A stretch of 5,827 nt of DNA from Treponema sp. (lineage in GTDB: Bacteria; Spirochaetota; Spirochaetia; Treponematales; Breznakiellaceae): assembly GCA_031264395.1 (NCBI GenBank), contig JAISEB010000021.1, forward strand, positions 1 through 5,827. Direction: 5' to 3'. The notes beneath the pieces are model-generated. The model was not told the origin of the DNA. It ran no database searches and saw only the letters and a list, made by a program, of their open reading frames with translations. This document shows, piece by piece, positions 1-5,775 of this stretch; positions within the stretch are counted from its first letter, which is position 1, and each line of letters opens with the position of its first letter. Made by a program: the position numbers and the translations under genes.

Positions 1-2073
1 GGTGTTGGGGCGGGGAATGTCATTGCCAACGGTATCGCGGCGCTGCTCGCGATAGTACTTCTGGCATACTCGAAACGCAGCGGGCGTTACCGGCTTTGCT
101 ATATCATTACCGTTGCCGGGGTTTTTATCGGGCTTTTTCCTTTTATGTTTTTCTCCGCCGGCGGCTATCACAGCGGCATGCCGGTCTTTTTTGTATTTGC
201 CGTCATCTTTACCATATTTATGCTGGAAGGAGGAACCGCCGTCATTATGGCCCTGCTGGAACTCGCGATCTACACCGGCATCTCTGTCTACGCCTGTTAC
301 AGGCCCGGCGCGGTTGTGTTTTTCAAAAACGAGGAGGCGCTGCTGGCCGACGTGATCTTCGGTTTTGTTACGGTAAGCCTTGCGCTGGGAATCACGATGT
401 TTCTTCAGATTGGATTGTACAGGGCTCATCAAAGGGAACTGGAAACGGCCCGTGAGGAGGCGCTGCGTTTAAGCCGGGTAAAGTCCGCCTTCCTTTCCAA
501 TATGAGCCACGAAATACGGACGCCCATCAATGTTATTTTGGGGATGAACGAGATGATTCTGCGGACAAATCAATGGGAACAGACGGACTCCGGCGGCAAT
601 GAGGCCGCGCGTTACGCCGGGGCCATTGAGAGCGCGGGGAAGACCCTGCTGGCCCTGGTCAACAACGTGCTGGATATGTCGCGGATTGAATCGGGGAAAA
701 TGGAACTCAACGAAGGGCCCTACAAAACGGCGGAACTTGTCCGGGAACTTTTTGTGATGGAACAGGAGACGGCGGCGCGGAAGGATCTGACTTTTACGGT
801 AGAAGCGGATGAAAACCTGCCTTCGGAACTTTTTGGGGATGAAACAAGAATCAAACAGGTGGCGCTTAACTTCTTGAGCAACGCCTTTAAGTATACCGAA
901 AAGGGAGGCGTTGTACTGCGGGCGAAAGGGAGAGGCGGCCCTGAAAATTTCCGGCTCTGTATCGAGGTTGAAGATACGGGCATCGGCATACGGGAGGAAC
1001 AAAAGCCCGGTCTTTTCGGGATCTTCACCCGGCTGGATACGGAGCGGCGCCGGAATGTCGAAGGTTCGGGCCTTGGGCTTGCGATCGCGAAAGAACTTGC
1101 CGGGCTCATGGGCGGCAGCATCGGCGTTGAAAGCGTGTGGGGCAGGGGCAGCGTGTTTACCCTGGAAGTTCCCCAAGGTGTTTTGAACGCCGAACCTGCG
1201 GCCTCTCTTGCCGCTGAAACGGCGGTACGGCGGGAATACGGTTTTACGGCGCCTGACGCGCGGATTCTGGCAGTGGATGACAGCGCGGAAAATCTTGAGG
1301 TGGTAAGGGCGCTTCTTGAACGCACGGAGATGCAAGTAGACACGGTTTCAGGCGGCGCGGAGTGCCTCGCGGCGGTACAAAGAGAAACGTATCACGCGGT
1401 TATTATGGACTATATGATGAGCGGCATGGACGGGATTGAAACATTCCGCCGCCTGCGGGAGAAAGCGGCGCAAAAAGCCGCGCCTGAAATGCCGGTTATC
1501 GTCCTGACGGCTCACGCCGCCCTGGGCGCGGCCGGGCGTTTTCTGGATGAGGGCTTCGCCGCCTATCTTGCCAAACCTGTGACCGGGGCCGGTTTGGAGG
1601 CGGCGCTGCTGCGCATCCTGCCCCCCGGTCTGGTGCGCCGCAACGCCGCTCCGGGGCAGGGGGAACCTTTCAGGCCCACAACCCTTGCCTGTGGGGAACT
1701 GGCCGGGGCGATGGCGAAACATGGCGTTGCGCTGGAACAGGGACTGCGTTATTTTTCAGGCGACGCGGGACAGTACCGCAAGACCGCGGCGGTGTTTCTT
1801 AAAAATTATCCGGAACGGAAAAGTGAATTTCGGCGGCTTCTTGAAGAGCGGGACTGGACGGGGCTGCGGTTCCGCGCCCATTCCCTCAAGAGCAACGCGA
1901 AGACCGCGGGAGCGCGGAACCTCAGCGAAACCGCCGCCCGGCTGGAAGCGTACTGCTCAAACAGCGAGGATACAGGCGGCGGGGATGCCCTTATCGAAGG
2001 CGCGGCGGCCCTGCTCTTTGCCGAATGGGAGGAAATGAAACGGGGACTGGAAATTTTTGCCGGCTCAAAATAG
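1..2073 (+). CDS. Hybrid sensor histidine kinase with receiver and Hpt domains (5' end outside window)
   Basis: The frame is open from the first base, so this is the C-terminal 690 residues of a longer protein; residues are numbered from the window edge. About five hydrophobic segments (near 4-20, 33-52, 60-75, 79-98 and 117-139) indicate an integral inner-membrane input region, and no known sensory domain is recognised in it. HisKA follows with the H-box SHEIRTP, so His170 is the likely autophosphorylation site. HATPase_c shows the N-box (Asn290/Asn294), the G1 box DTGIGI at Asp325 and the G2 box GSGLGL at 355-360. A receiver at about 420-535 has the acidic pair Asp426/Asp427, phospho-acceptor Asp470, Thr503 and Lys525. 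A C-terminal Hpt domain at about 562-685 has the AHSLKS motif with His627. All key residues are intact, so the internal relay should be His170 to Asp470 to His627, then to a separate regulator. The gene just downstream is the obvious partner. The signal sensed is unknown. Confidence 0.95.
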   Translation, partial: GVGAGNVIANGIAALLAIVLLAYSKRSGRYRLCYIITVAGVFIGLFPFMFFSAGGYHSGMPVFFVFAVIFTIFMLEGGTAVIMALLELAIYTGISVYACYRPGAVVFFKNEEALLADVIFGFVTVSLALGITMFLQIGLYRAHQRELETAREEALRLSRVKSAFLSNMSHEIRTPINVILGMNEMILRTNQWEQTDSGGNEAARYAGAIESAGKTLLALVNNVLDMSRIESGKMELNEGPYKTAELVRELFVMEQETAARKDLTFTVEADENLPSELFGDETRIKQVALNFLSNAFKYTEKGGVVLRAKGRGGPENFRLCIEVEDTGIGIREEQKPGLFGIFTRLDTERRRNVEGSGLGLAIAKELAGLMGGSIGVESVWGRGSVFTLEVPQGVLNAEPAASLAAETAVRREYGFTAPDARILAVDDSAENLEVVRALLERTEMQVDTVSGGAECLAAVQRETYHAVIMDYMMSGMDGIETFRRLREKAAQKAAPEMPVIVLTAHAALGAAGRFLDEGFAAYLAKPVTGAGLEAALLRILPPGLVRRNAAPGQGEPFRPTTLACGELAGAMAKHGVALEQGLRYFSGDAGQYRKTAAVFLKNYPERKSEFRRLLEERDWTGLRFRAHSLKSNAKTAGARNLSETAARLEAYCSNSEDTGGGDALIEGAAALLFAEWEEMKRGLEIFAGSK

Positions 2074-2104
2074 AGCTGTTCAATAACTTCTTTATTGAAC
2101 GGCT
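2074..2104 (+). promoter_or_regulatory. Strong intercistronic hairpin between kinase and regulator
   Basis: The kinase stop codon is followed immediately by a 13-base-pair inverted repeat. The left arm is 2074-2086, the loop CTTCT is 2087-2091 and the right arm is 2092-2104, with a single G-U wobble. No T-run follows (the next bases are TCCGCTTAAAAG), so it is not a classical intrinsic terminator. It could protect or separate the two halves of the message, lower expression of the regulator relative to the kinase, or be one copy of a dispersed hairpin repeat. The structure is directly visible; its role is inference. Confidence 0.6.
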
Positions 2105-2125
2105 TCCGCTTAAAAGACAGATGAC

Positions 2126-2142
2126 GGAAAAGGAACCGTCCT
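2126..2142 (+). repeat. 17-base intergenic repeat, copy A
   Basis: The 17 bases GGAAAAGGAACCGTCCT match the reverse complement of 4661-4677 at 16 of 17 positions. Both copies lie in non-coding gaps. This copy also overlaps a small dyad, GACGG (2123-2127) with CCGTC (2136-2140), that places the purine-rich AAAAGGAA in its loop, just ahead of the response regulator start. It may be a fragment of a dispersed repeat. Chance similarity between purine-rich leaders is possible. Confidence 0.35.
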
Positions 2143-2158
2143 GTATATTCAAAAGGGA

Positions 2159-2791
2159 ATGACAGACAGCGGTATGCCAAAAGGCCGTATCCTCATCGTT
2201 GATGACGACGAGGATTTTCTTGAAATGGCCGAATCATTTCTTGAAGGAGACTACGAGACGGCTCTTGCCGCCTCCGGCCGCGGGGCGCTGGAACTTCTTG
2301 CCGGGGATTACACGCCTGACCTCATCCTCCTTGACGTATCCATGCCGGACATGAACGGCTACGAAACACTGCGGAACATACGCGCCCTCGGCAACGCAGC
2401 GGGCGTTCCCGTCATGTTCCTTACCGGCGTGAATGAAACGGCGGCGGAACTCCGGGGCCTGGAACTGGGGGCGGTGGATTATATCACCAAACCCTTTGTC
2501 AAAGAAATACTGCTCAAACGCCTTGAACTCCACCTGAAGCAGGGCCGGGAACTGGCGGCCCTGTACCGGGAACGCCGCAAAAAGAAAAAGCCCTTGTCCA
2601 TACCGCCCCTTACCCCCTGGGAACGGAAAATCGCCCTCCTTGCCCAGAAGCGCCTCAGCGGCGGGGAAATCGCCGAAGCAATGGGCACCACCGGCCGGAC
2701 CATACGTACCGCCCTCAGTTTCATCTACATGAAACTCAACATCCATTCAAAACGGGAGCTTGCCGATCTGGATCTGGAATCAGACAGATGA
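2159..2791 (+). CDS. Response regulator, receiver plus LuxR/GerE-type HTH
   Basis: A cytoplasmic 210-residue transcription factor that should take phosphate from the upstream hybrid kinase's Hpt domain. The receiver spans about residues 9-128: acidic cluster Asp15-Asp17, phospho-acceptor Asp59 in LLLDVSMPD-like context, Thr89, and Lys111 in the TKPF motif. A very basic linker (137-144, RERRKKKK) joins it to a helix-turn-helix at about 151-204. That domain follows the LuxR/GerE pattern (LTPWERKI, SGGEIAEAMG, TIRTALSFIYMKL, SKREL), although its recognition helix differs from the usual TVKxH form. The usual receiver-LuxR length is about 200-220 residues, so the protein is complete. The start is uncertain: the ATG at 2159 has GGGA directly abutting it, while the ATG at 2174 (Met6, just before the KGRILIVDD strand) has the same GGGA 15 bases upstream. 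An in-frame stop at 2111 limits any extension. DNA targets are unknown. Confidence 0.93.
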   Translation: MTDSGMPKGRILIVDDDEDFLEMAESFLEGDYETALAASGRGALELLAGDYTPDLILLDVSMPDMNGYETLRNIRALGNAAGVPVMFLTGVNETAAELRGLELGAVDYITKPFVKEILLKRLELHLKQGRELAALYRERRKKKKPLSIPPLTPWERKIALLAQKRLSGGEIAEAMGTTGRTIRTALSFIYMKLNIHSKRELADLDLESDR

Positions 2792-2829
2792 GCCAATTCA
2801 AAATTCGATTCGTATTATTGATTTCATAC

Positions 2830-2851
2830 CTGACACTTTGCTAGGTGACAG
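2830..2851. promoter_or_regulatory. Imperfect dyad in the lipoprotein upstream region
   Basis: CTGACAC at 2830-2836 faces GTGACAG at 2845-2851 with one internal mismatch, and the pairing can continue inward through a T-G and a T-A pair. TGACA also occurs as a direct repeat at 15-base spacing. The element sits in an AT-rich stretch about 90 bases before the lipoprotein start. That would suit an operator or a small hairpin. No convincing -35/-10 pair could be placed around it, so a regulatory role is only a suggestion. Confidence 0.25.
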
Positions 2852-2881
2852 ACAAATTATTTGCCAATAAATTTTCACCAT

Positions 2882-2919
2882 AGGGAACCTTTAAAAACTT
2901 CGGTTTTTAGAGGTTTTCT
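2882..2919 (+). promoter_or_regulatory. Long hairpin with cUUCGg tetraloop in the lipoprotein leader
   Basis: A 17-base-pair stem runs from 2882-2898 to 2903-2919 around the loop TTCG (2899-2902). It has three G-U wobbles; the inner 11 pairs (2888-2898 with 2903-2913) contain only one. C(UUCG)G is a known extra-stable RNA tetraloop. The right arm ends in TTTTCTT, so it could terminate transcripts from the response regulator. It ends only 20 bases before the lipoprotein ATG and leaves no room for a promoter after it. Lipoprotein mRNA must therefore read through it or carry it as a leader structure. The ribosome-binding site at 2928-2933 lies outside the stem. Confidence 0.6.
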
Positions 2920-2927
2920 TACCCCAT

Positions 2928-2933
2928 AAGGAG
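2928..2933 (+). promoter_or_regulatory. Ribosome-binding site of the lipoprotein gene
   Basis: AAGGAG lies six bases before the ATG at 2940. It is the strongest Shine-Dalgarno match in the window and fixes that start, which also yields a proper lipoprotein signal peptide. Confidence 0.85.
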
Positions 2934-2939
2934 AAACGT

Positions 2940-4577
2940 ATGGCAAAAAAGATTTCCCGGTTTGTTTCAGGCGGAATGGTTTTCCTGTTAAGAACAAGCG
3001 CCCTTTTTGCCGGCGTCCTGTTTGCATGTTCCTGCGATTTTCCCCAGGCGGCGGGAAACGGGGAGGGCAGCCTCACGGTGGTTCTTCCCGGCGAAGGCCG
3101 GAGCGGCGCGGCCCGCTCTGTTCTTTCAAATGGTTTTACTCAAACTCTGCGTTACCGGATAACGCTGGCGGGGCCGGGGGAAACCATTGAACGGGACGCG
3201 GCGGGAGGAAGCGTTACCGTCTTCCTGCGGCCGGGGGTATGGGCCGTTACGGTAAGGGCCTGGGATTCCGCCGGCGTCCTGGCCGGGACGGGAAGTGAGA
3301 CGGCAGTCGTTATTCCGGGACAACCGGCTTTCATAAGCGTCAGAATGGTTGTCGACGCCGCCTACGAAGCGGCTCTTGCGGATATTTATATTCATAATGA
3401 AAATGAACTGCGCAGAATAGGAACGGATTTTGCCATTGACGGTTCGATAGCCTTTCATCTGGAAAACGACATAACCCTGACCGGGCCCTGGACGCCTGTA
3501 GGCAATGGCACAACACCCTTTAGCGCCGTCTTTGACGGGCACGGCCATAGTATCACTATTAATTCCTTCGCGGATCTTTCCGCCTCATACCTGGGGCTTT
3601 TCGGCTATACCGACGGGGCGGCGATAAAGAACCTTAAGGTGCAGTGCAATTTGGGGACCGGCGTCTCCCCTCTGAATCTTGCCGAAACAGGACTCGTCTA
3701 TATTGGCGCTCTTGCCGGTTACGCCGAAGATTCGGAATTTGACAACATTACCGTTTCCGGGTCCATCGGTGTTACCGGTCTTCCCTATATGGCCTACGGC
3801 GGGATTGCCGGGGCGGCAACAACAACTACTACTATCCAAAAAAGTTCTTTTACAGGGACTCTTTGGGGAAAGAGTGAAAGCAGCGGCGGCGGCGCCGTGG
3901 CAGGCGGCATAGCCGGGAATAGCTACGGCAGTATTACTGAATGTTACACTTCCTGCAAGGTTACGGCGCTTGGCGGGGCCGCCGCCTATGCCCAGGCGGG
4001 GGGTATAACGGGAGATGGAAGTGGTAGTATTACCCGCTGTTATGCGTGGGCCGTTGTATCCGCGTCCAATATCAATAATTCGTTAACCGTCGCCGCGGGA
4101 GGGATTTCAGGGCAGGGAGGCTCCATTTCGCAATGCTATGCCCTGGGTACGGTCAGCGCGGCCGGAAACGGCAGCCACCCCTATTGTTACTCGGGGGGTA
4201 TCATCGGAGATACCGTGTTTACCGGCGAGTTTGTCGCAAACTGCGCGGCCCTGAATACGATGGTAACGTCAAGCGATTCAGACAAAGTCCGCCGCGTTAA
4301 AGGGAACGGGGCGGACCTCAGCAACAACTTCGCCGCCCCGGATGTGGGACTTTCCGGTAATCCAACGCCGGCGCTTGACCCGGGCGCGGCCGGCAAGGAC
4401 GGGGAGACCTATGCCCGCGCCGCTTTTAAGGGACCATCGGCGGGAACGGTGTACGCTTCCGGCAGCCTCAACTGGAACTTCACTCCCGTAACCGGGGACT
4501 GGAAGTTCATCTCCGGTTACGACTACCCGGCGCTGTCCTGGCAGACTTTGCCGCCTGGAGACCCTTTAACATTCTAG
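2940..4577 (+). CDS. Predicted surface lipoprotein with GLUG-like repeats
   Basis: A 545-residue exported protein of unknown function. Residues 1-29 form a lipoprotein signal (basic MAKK start, hydrophobic core near 13-28) ending in the lipobox LFAC with Cys30; Cys32 is a less likely alternative. Residues about 43-140 form a beta-rich module (SLTVVLPG at its start, LRPGVWAVTVRAW in the middle, FISVRM at its end) of the kind that often opens treponemal lipoproteins. From about 148 a beta-helix-like region begins, with FDGHGHSI at 198-205. Seven GLUG-like repeats follow, starting near residues 217, 254, 285, 320, 351, 384 and 416. Each has the form GGIxG, a short spacer and SIxxCYxxGxV. A tail with WNF and GYDYPALSW probably caps the solenoid. 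Repeats 4-6 are the most regular, and repeat 3 holds a five-threonine run. GLUG proteins are typically cell-surface and often linked to adhesion or host interaction, but no partner can be named. It follows the two-component genes on the same strand. Confidence 0.88.
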   Translation: MAKKISRFVSGGMVFLLRTSALFAGVLFACSCDFPQAAGNGEGSLTVVLPGEGRSGAARSVLSNGFTQTLRYRITLAGPGETIERDAAGGSVTVFLRPGVWAVTVRAWDSAGVLAGTGSETAVVIPGQPAFISVRMVVDAAYEAALADIYIHNENELRRIGTDFAIDGSIAFHLENDITLTGPWTPVGNGTTPFSAVFDGHGHSITINSFADLSASYLGLFGYTDGAAIKNLKVQCNLGTGVSPLNLAETGLVYIGALAGYAEDSEFDNITVSGSIGVTGLPYMAYGGIAGAATTTTTIQKSSFTGTLWGKSESSGGGAVAGGIAGNSYGSITECYTSCKVTALGGAAAYAQAGGITGDGSGSITRCYAWAVVSASNINNSLTVAAGGISGQGGSISQCYALGTVSAAGNGSHPYCYSGGIIGDTVFTGEFVANCAALNTMVTSSDSDKVRRVKGNGADLSNNFAAPDVGLSGNPTPALDPGAAGKDGETYARAAFKGPSAGTVYASGSLNWNFTPVTGDWKFISGYDYPALSWQTLPPGDPLTF

Positions 4578-4718
4578 GGGTATGGGCGGAGGCATGGGCT
4601 CCCGCGGCCGGAATTTATGGGTTTTGCCCAAAAACTCCCGGAATAAGGGGTTGTTCTGAAAGGACGGTCCCTTTTCCTCCTCTTGAAAAAGGCGGTGTTG
4701 CCGCTTATGATCGGAACT
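4578..4718 (+). other. Non-coding gap between lipoprotein and antitoxin, with a weak terminator-like hairpin
   Basis: The gap contains a small stem at 4659-4674 (AAAGGA, loop CGG, TCCCTTT with one bulged C) followed by TTCCTCCTCTT. This could end the lipoprotein transcript, but it is short and its tail is only moderately T-rich. No convincing promoter for the downstream pair was found. Part of the gap could be coding if the antitoxin began at the in-frame TTG at 4683. Confidence 0.35.
4661..4677 (-). repeat. 17-base intergenic repeat, copy B (inverted)
   Basis: Read on the minus strand this is GGAAAAGGGACCGTCCT. It differs at one position from the copy at 2126-2142, which lies between the kinase and regulator genes. 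It overlaps the weak hairpin after the lipoprotein gene. Two such copies in non-coding sequence suggest a dispersed element, but two copies alone do not prove one. Confidence 0.35.
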
Positions 4719-4973
4719 ATGGAGACCATGACGATACCGGTATCGGAGGACATCCTCTCCGCGGCGAACATGAGCAAAGACGAGATGGCTGCAGCCATGA
4801 GCCGGGACTATGCAGTCAAAATGTTCGCGGAAGGCAGACTTACCATGACCCAGTCGGCCAATTTGTGCGGAATGAACATCTTCGATTTTCTTGACGCGCT
4901 GGCCGGAGCAGGCATACCGGCGGCGGATTCGGAAGCGGAAGATTTGGAAAAAGAATTGGCGTATTTTAAGTAA
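4719..4973 (+). CDS. UPF0175-family small protein, probable antitoxin
   Basis: An 84-residue protein matching the UPF0175 pattern: a short N-terminal strand (METMTIPVSEDIL), an NMSKDE helix start at 17-22, a YAVKMFAEGRLTMTQSANLCGM segment in two parts (31-39 and 40-52) that looks like a helix-turn-helix, then FLDALAGAGIP and an acidic tail. Members of this family are commonly found beside PIN or DUF3368 genes and are treated as their antitoxins. Here the next gene begins two bases after the stop codon and is of that type. The ATG at 4719 was chosen because it aligns with the usual family N-terminus. The frame also offers TTG 4683, ATG 4707 and ATG 4728. None of them has a good Shine-Dalgarno match, so the exact start is uncertain. 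Binding to its own promoter is possible but not shown. Confidence 0.8.
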   Translation: METMTIPVSEDILSAANMSKDEMAAAMSRDYAVKMFAEGRLTMTQSANLCGMNIFDFLDALAGAGIPAADSEAEDLEKELAYFK

Positions 4974-4975
4974 CC

Positions 4976-5452
4976 ATGCTCATTGTCTGTGACAGTTCGC
5001 CGCTCATCGCTTTGGCGAAATGCGATAAGCTGGATATTCTTGACCGTCTTTTCAAGGAAGTCTCTATTCCCGTGCAGGTGTACCGTGAATTTTCGGTTTC
5101 AGGAAAACCGGAATCTGCGAAAATGATAACATGGGCCCAGGGAAAAATTGATCAACCGGGGGATGCCGCTTTGTTGAGGGCACATACCCTGTCGCTTGGC
5201 CCGGGAGAAACAGCGGCCATCGCGCTTTATTGGGAAAAATCCGCGGATTTTTTACTTATTGATGAGCGCAAGGGAAGAAGAATAGCCGCTCAAAACGGCA
5301 TAAAGATAATAGGCATAGCCGGTATATTAATTGCGGCAAAAAACAAAGGATTGATTGATGAAGTTAAACCTTTTCTGGATTTGTTGCTTCATTCATCCTA
5401 TTATATTTCCGATTCTCTTTACCGGATCGCATTGAAATCGGCGAAGGAGTAA
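4976..5452 (+). CDS. PIN-domain protein, DUF3368 type, probable toxin nuclease
   Basis: A 158-residue protein with the PIN-domain fold signature. It opens with VCDSSPLIALAK, giving Asp6, followed by Glu38 in VYREF, Glu78 in LGPGETAAIAL and Asp96 in LLIDERKGRRIA. These four acidic residues are the expected metal-binding set of PIN ribonucleases, so the enzyme looks active. The DSSPLI start, the GxGE motif and the DERxxRxxA motif followed by GIAGILIAAK are typical of the DUF3368 branch. The predicted role is RNA cleavage in the cytoplasm, restrained by the UPF0175 protein encoded two bases upstream. Its own ribosome-binding site is poor, which fits translation coupled to the antitoxin. Length is normal for the family. 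The RNA target, and whether it is truly toxic, cannot be read from sequence. Confidence 0.85.
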   Translation: MLIVCDSSPLIALAKCDKLDILDRLFKEVSIPVQVYREFSVSGKPESAKMITWAQGKIDQPGDAALLRAHTLSLGPGETAAIALYWEKSADFLLIDERKGRRIAAQNGIKIIGIAGILIAAKNKGLIDEVKPFLDLLLHSSYYISDSLYRIALKSAKE

Positions 5453-5593
5453 CTGGCTGAAACCGGGCCGTAATTACTGGTCATAGCGGTATTCTCTGAG
5501 CGCCGGGCGTGCGTTATGTTCTCTTGATCACAGCTCCAGGGGCTGATTAGTCTAAAACCAGTGATAAGCGCAATTACCATACCCAAGAAAACC

Positions 5594-5623
5594 CACAGAG
5601 TTGCACGGAGAAACACGGAGGAA
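5594..5623. repeat. Three-unit period-10 repeat CACRGAGNNN
   Basis: CACAGAG at 5594, CACGGAG at 5604 and CACGGAG at 5614 recur at exactly 10-base spacing, separated by TTG, AAA and GAA. Similar CACAGAG/CACGGAG strings occur in intergenic DNA of several bacterial phyla; that statement is from memory and was not searched. A spacing near one helical turn would put all units on the same DNA face. The function is unknown. Confidence 0.65.
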
Positions 5624-5724
5624 AGCCGAATAAATAACAAAAACTCCGTCGAACCAAAGCTTGGTAATTTCCCGGTATATGAAAATAAACGCCGCCCCCG
5701 GCCGCGCGCCCTCTTGTATATTTT

Positions 5725-5754
5725 TTGATTTTTCTCTATTCTTCTGGATATACA
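5725..5754 (+). promoter_or_regulatory. Candidate sigma-70-type promoter for gap
   Basis: TTGATT (5725-5730) and TATACA (5749-5754) are separated by 18 bases, each matching four of six consensus positions, in an AT-rich stretch right before gap. Transcription would start near 5761, leaving a leader of about 15 bases. An overlapping alternative is TTGTAT (5714-5719) with TATTCT (5737-5742). A promoter here fits gap being transcribed apart from the toxin-antitoxin pair. Confidence 0.4.
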
Positions 5755-5765
5755 TATATCGAATT

Positions 5766-5770
5766 GGGGG
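5766..5770 (+). promoter_or_regulatory. Probable ribosome-binding site of gap
   Basis: A GGGGG run lies five bases before the ATG at 5776. It is not the standard AGGAGG form but is correctly spaced, and the resulting N-terminus matches the family exactly. Confidence 0.5.
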
Positions 5771-5775
5771 TTTTT

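Larger units (their letters stand above)
5453..5775. other. Non-coding region before gap
   Basis: This 323-base stretch has no supported gene. From left to right it shows a GC-rich beginning with no clear terminator for the toxin gene, a small dyad CAGC/GCTG around 5531-5545, the CACRGAG repeat, the short palindrome ACCAA-AGC-TTGGT near 5653-5665, a very GC-rich block around 5690-5711, and an AT-rich promoter-like end. Two minus-strand open frames (67 and 73 codons) cross it but have no recognisable domain and run through the repeat. Confidence 0.6.

Noticed and set aside
469..1343. Long minus-strand open frames (288 and 207 codons) opposite the kinase
   Set aside because: They lie wholly antisense to conserved kinase domains, show arginine- and proline-rich composition typical of GC-rich shadow frames, and have no recognisable motif.
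2234..2746. Minus-strand open frame of 170 codons opposite the response regulator
   Set aside because: The plus strand encodes an intact receiver-LuxR protein with all key residues; the antisense frame has no domain signature.
3679..3912. Short plus-strand frame inside the lipoprotein gene
   Set aside because: It overlaps the clear GLUG-like repeats in another frame and has no ribosome-binding site or family resemblance.
4683..4718. N-terminal extension of the antitoxin from TTG 4683 or ATG 4707
   Set aside because: The extra residues (MKKAVLPLMIGT) do not fit the usual UPF0175 N-terminus and neither start has a ribosome-binding site; they remain possible but are less likely.
4574..4798. 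Minus-strand open frame of 74 codons covering the gap and the antitoxin start
   Set aside because: It overlaps the well-supported UPF0175 gene and has no recognisable domain.
5470..5577. Partial inverted repeat (GTAATT and ACTGGT blocks at 5470-5481 and their complements near 5558-5577)
   Set aside because: The blocks match only when a gap of about eight bases is allowed in one arm, and no integrase or transposase is nearby, so an attachment site cannot be supported.
5594..5623. CRISPR-like array
   Set aside because: The units are 7 bases with 3-base spacers, far too short for CRISPR repeats and spacers, and no cas gene is present.
5419..5755. Two minus-strand open frames (73 and 67 codons) in the gap upstream of gap
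   Set aside because: They run through the CACRGAG repeat, have no domain or good ribosome-binding site, and look like repeat-derived spurious peptides.
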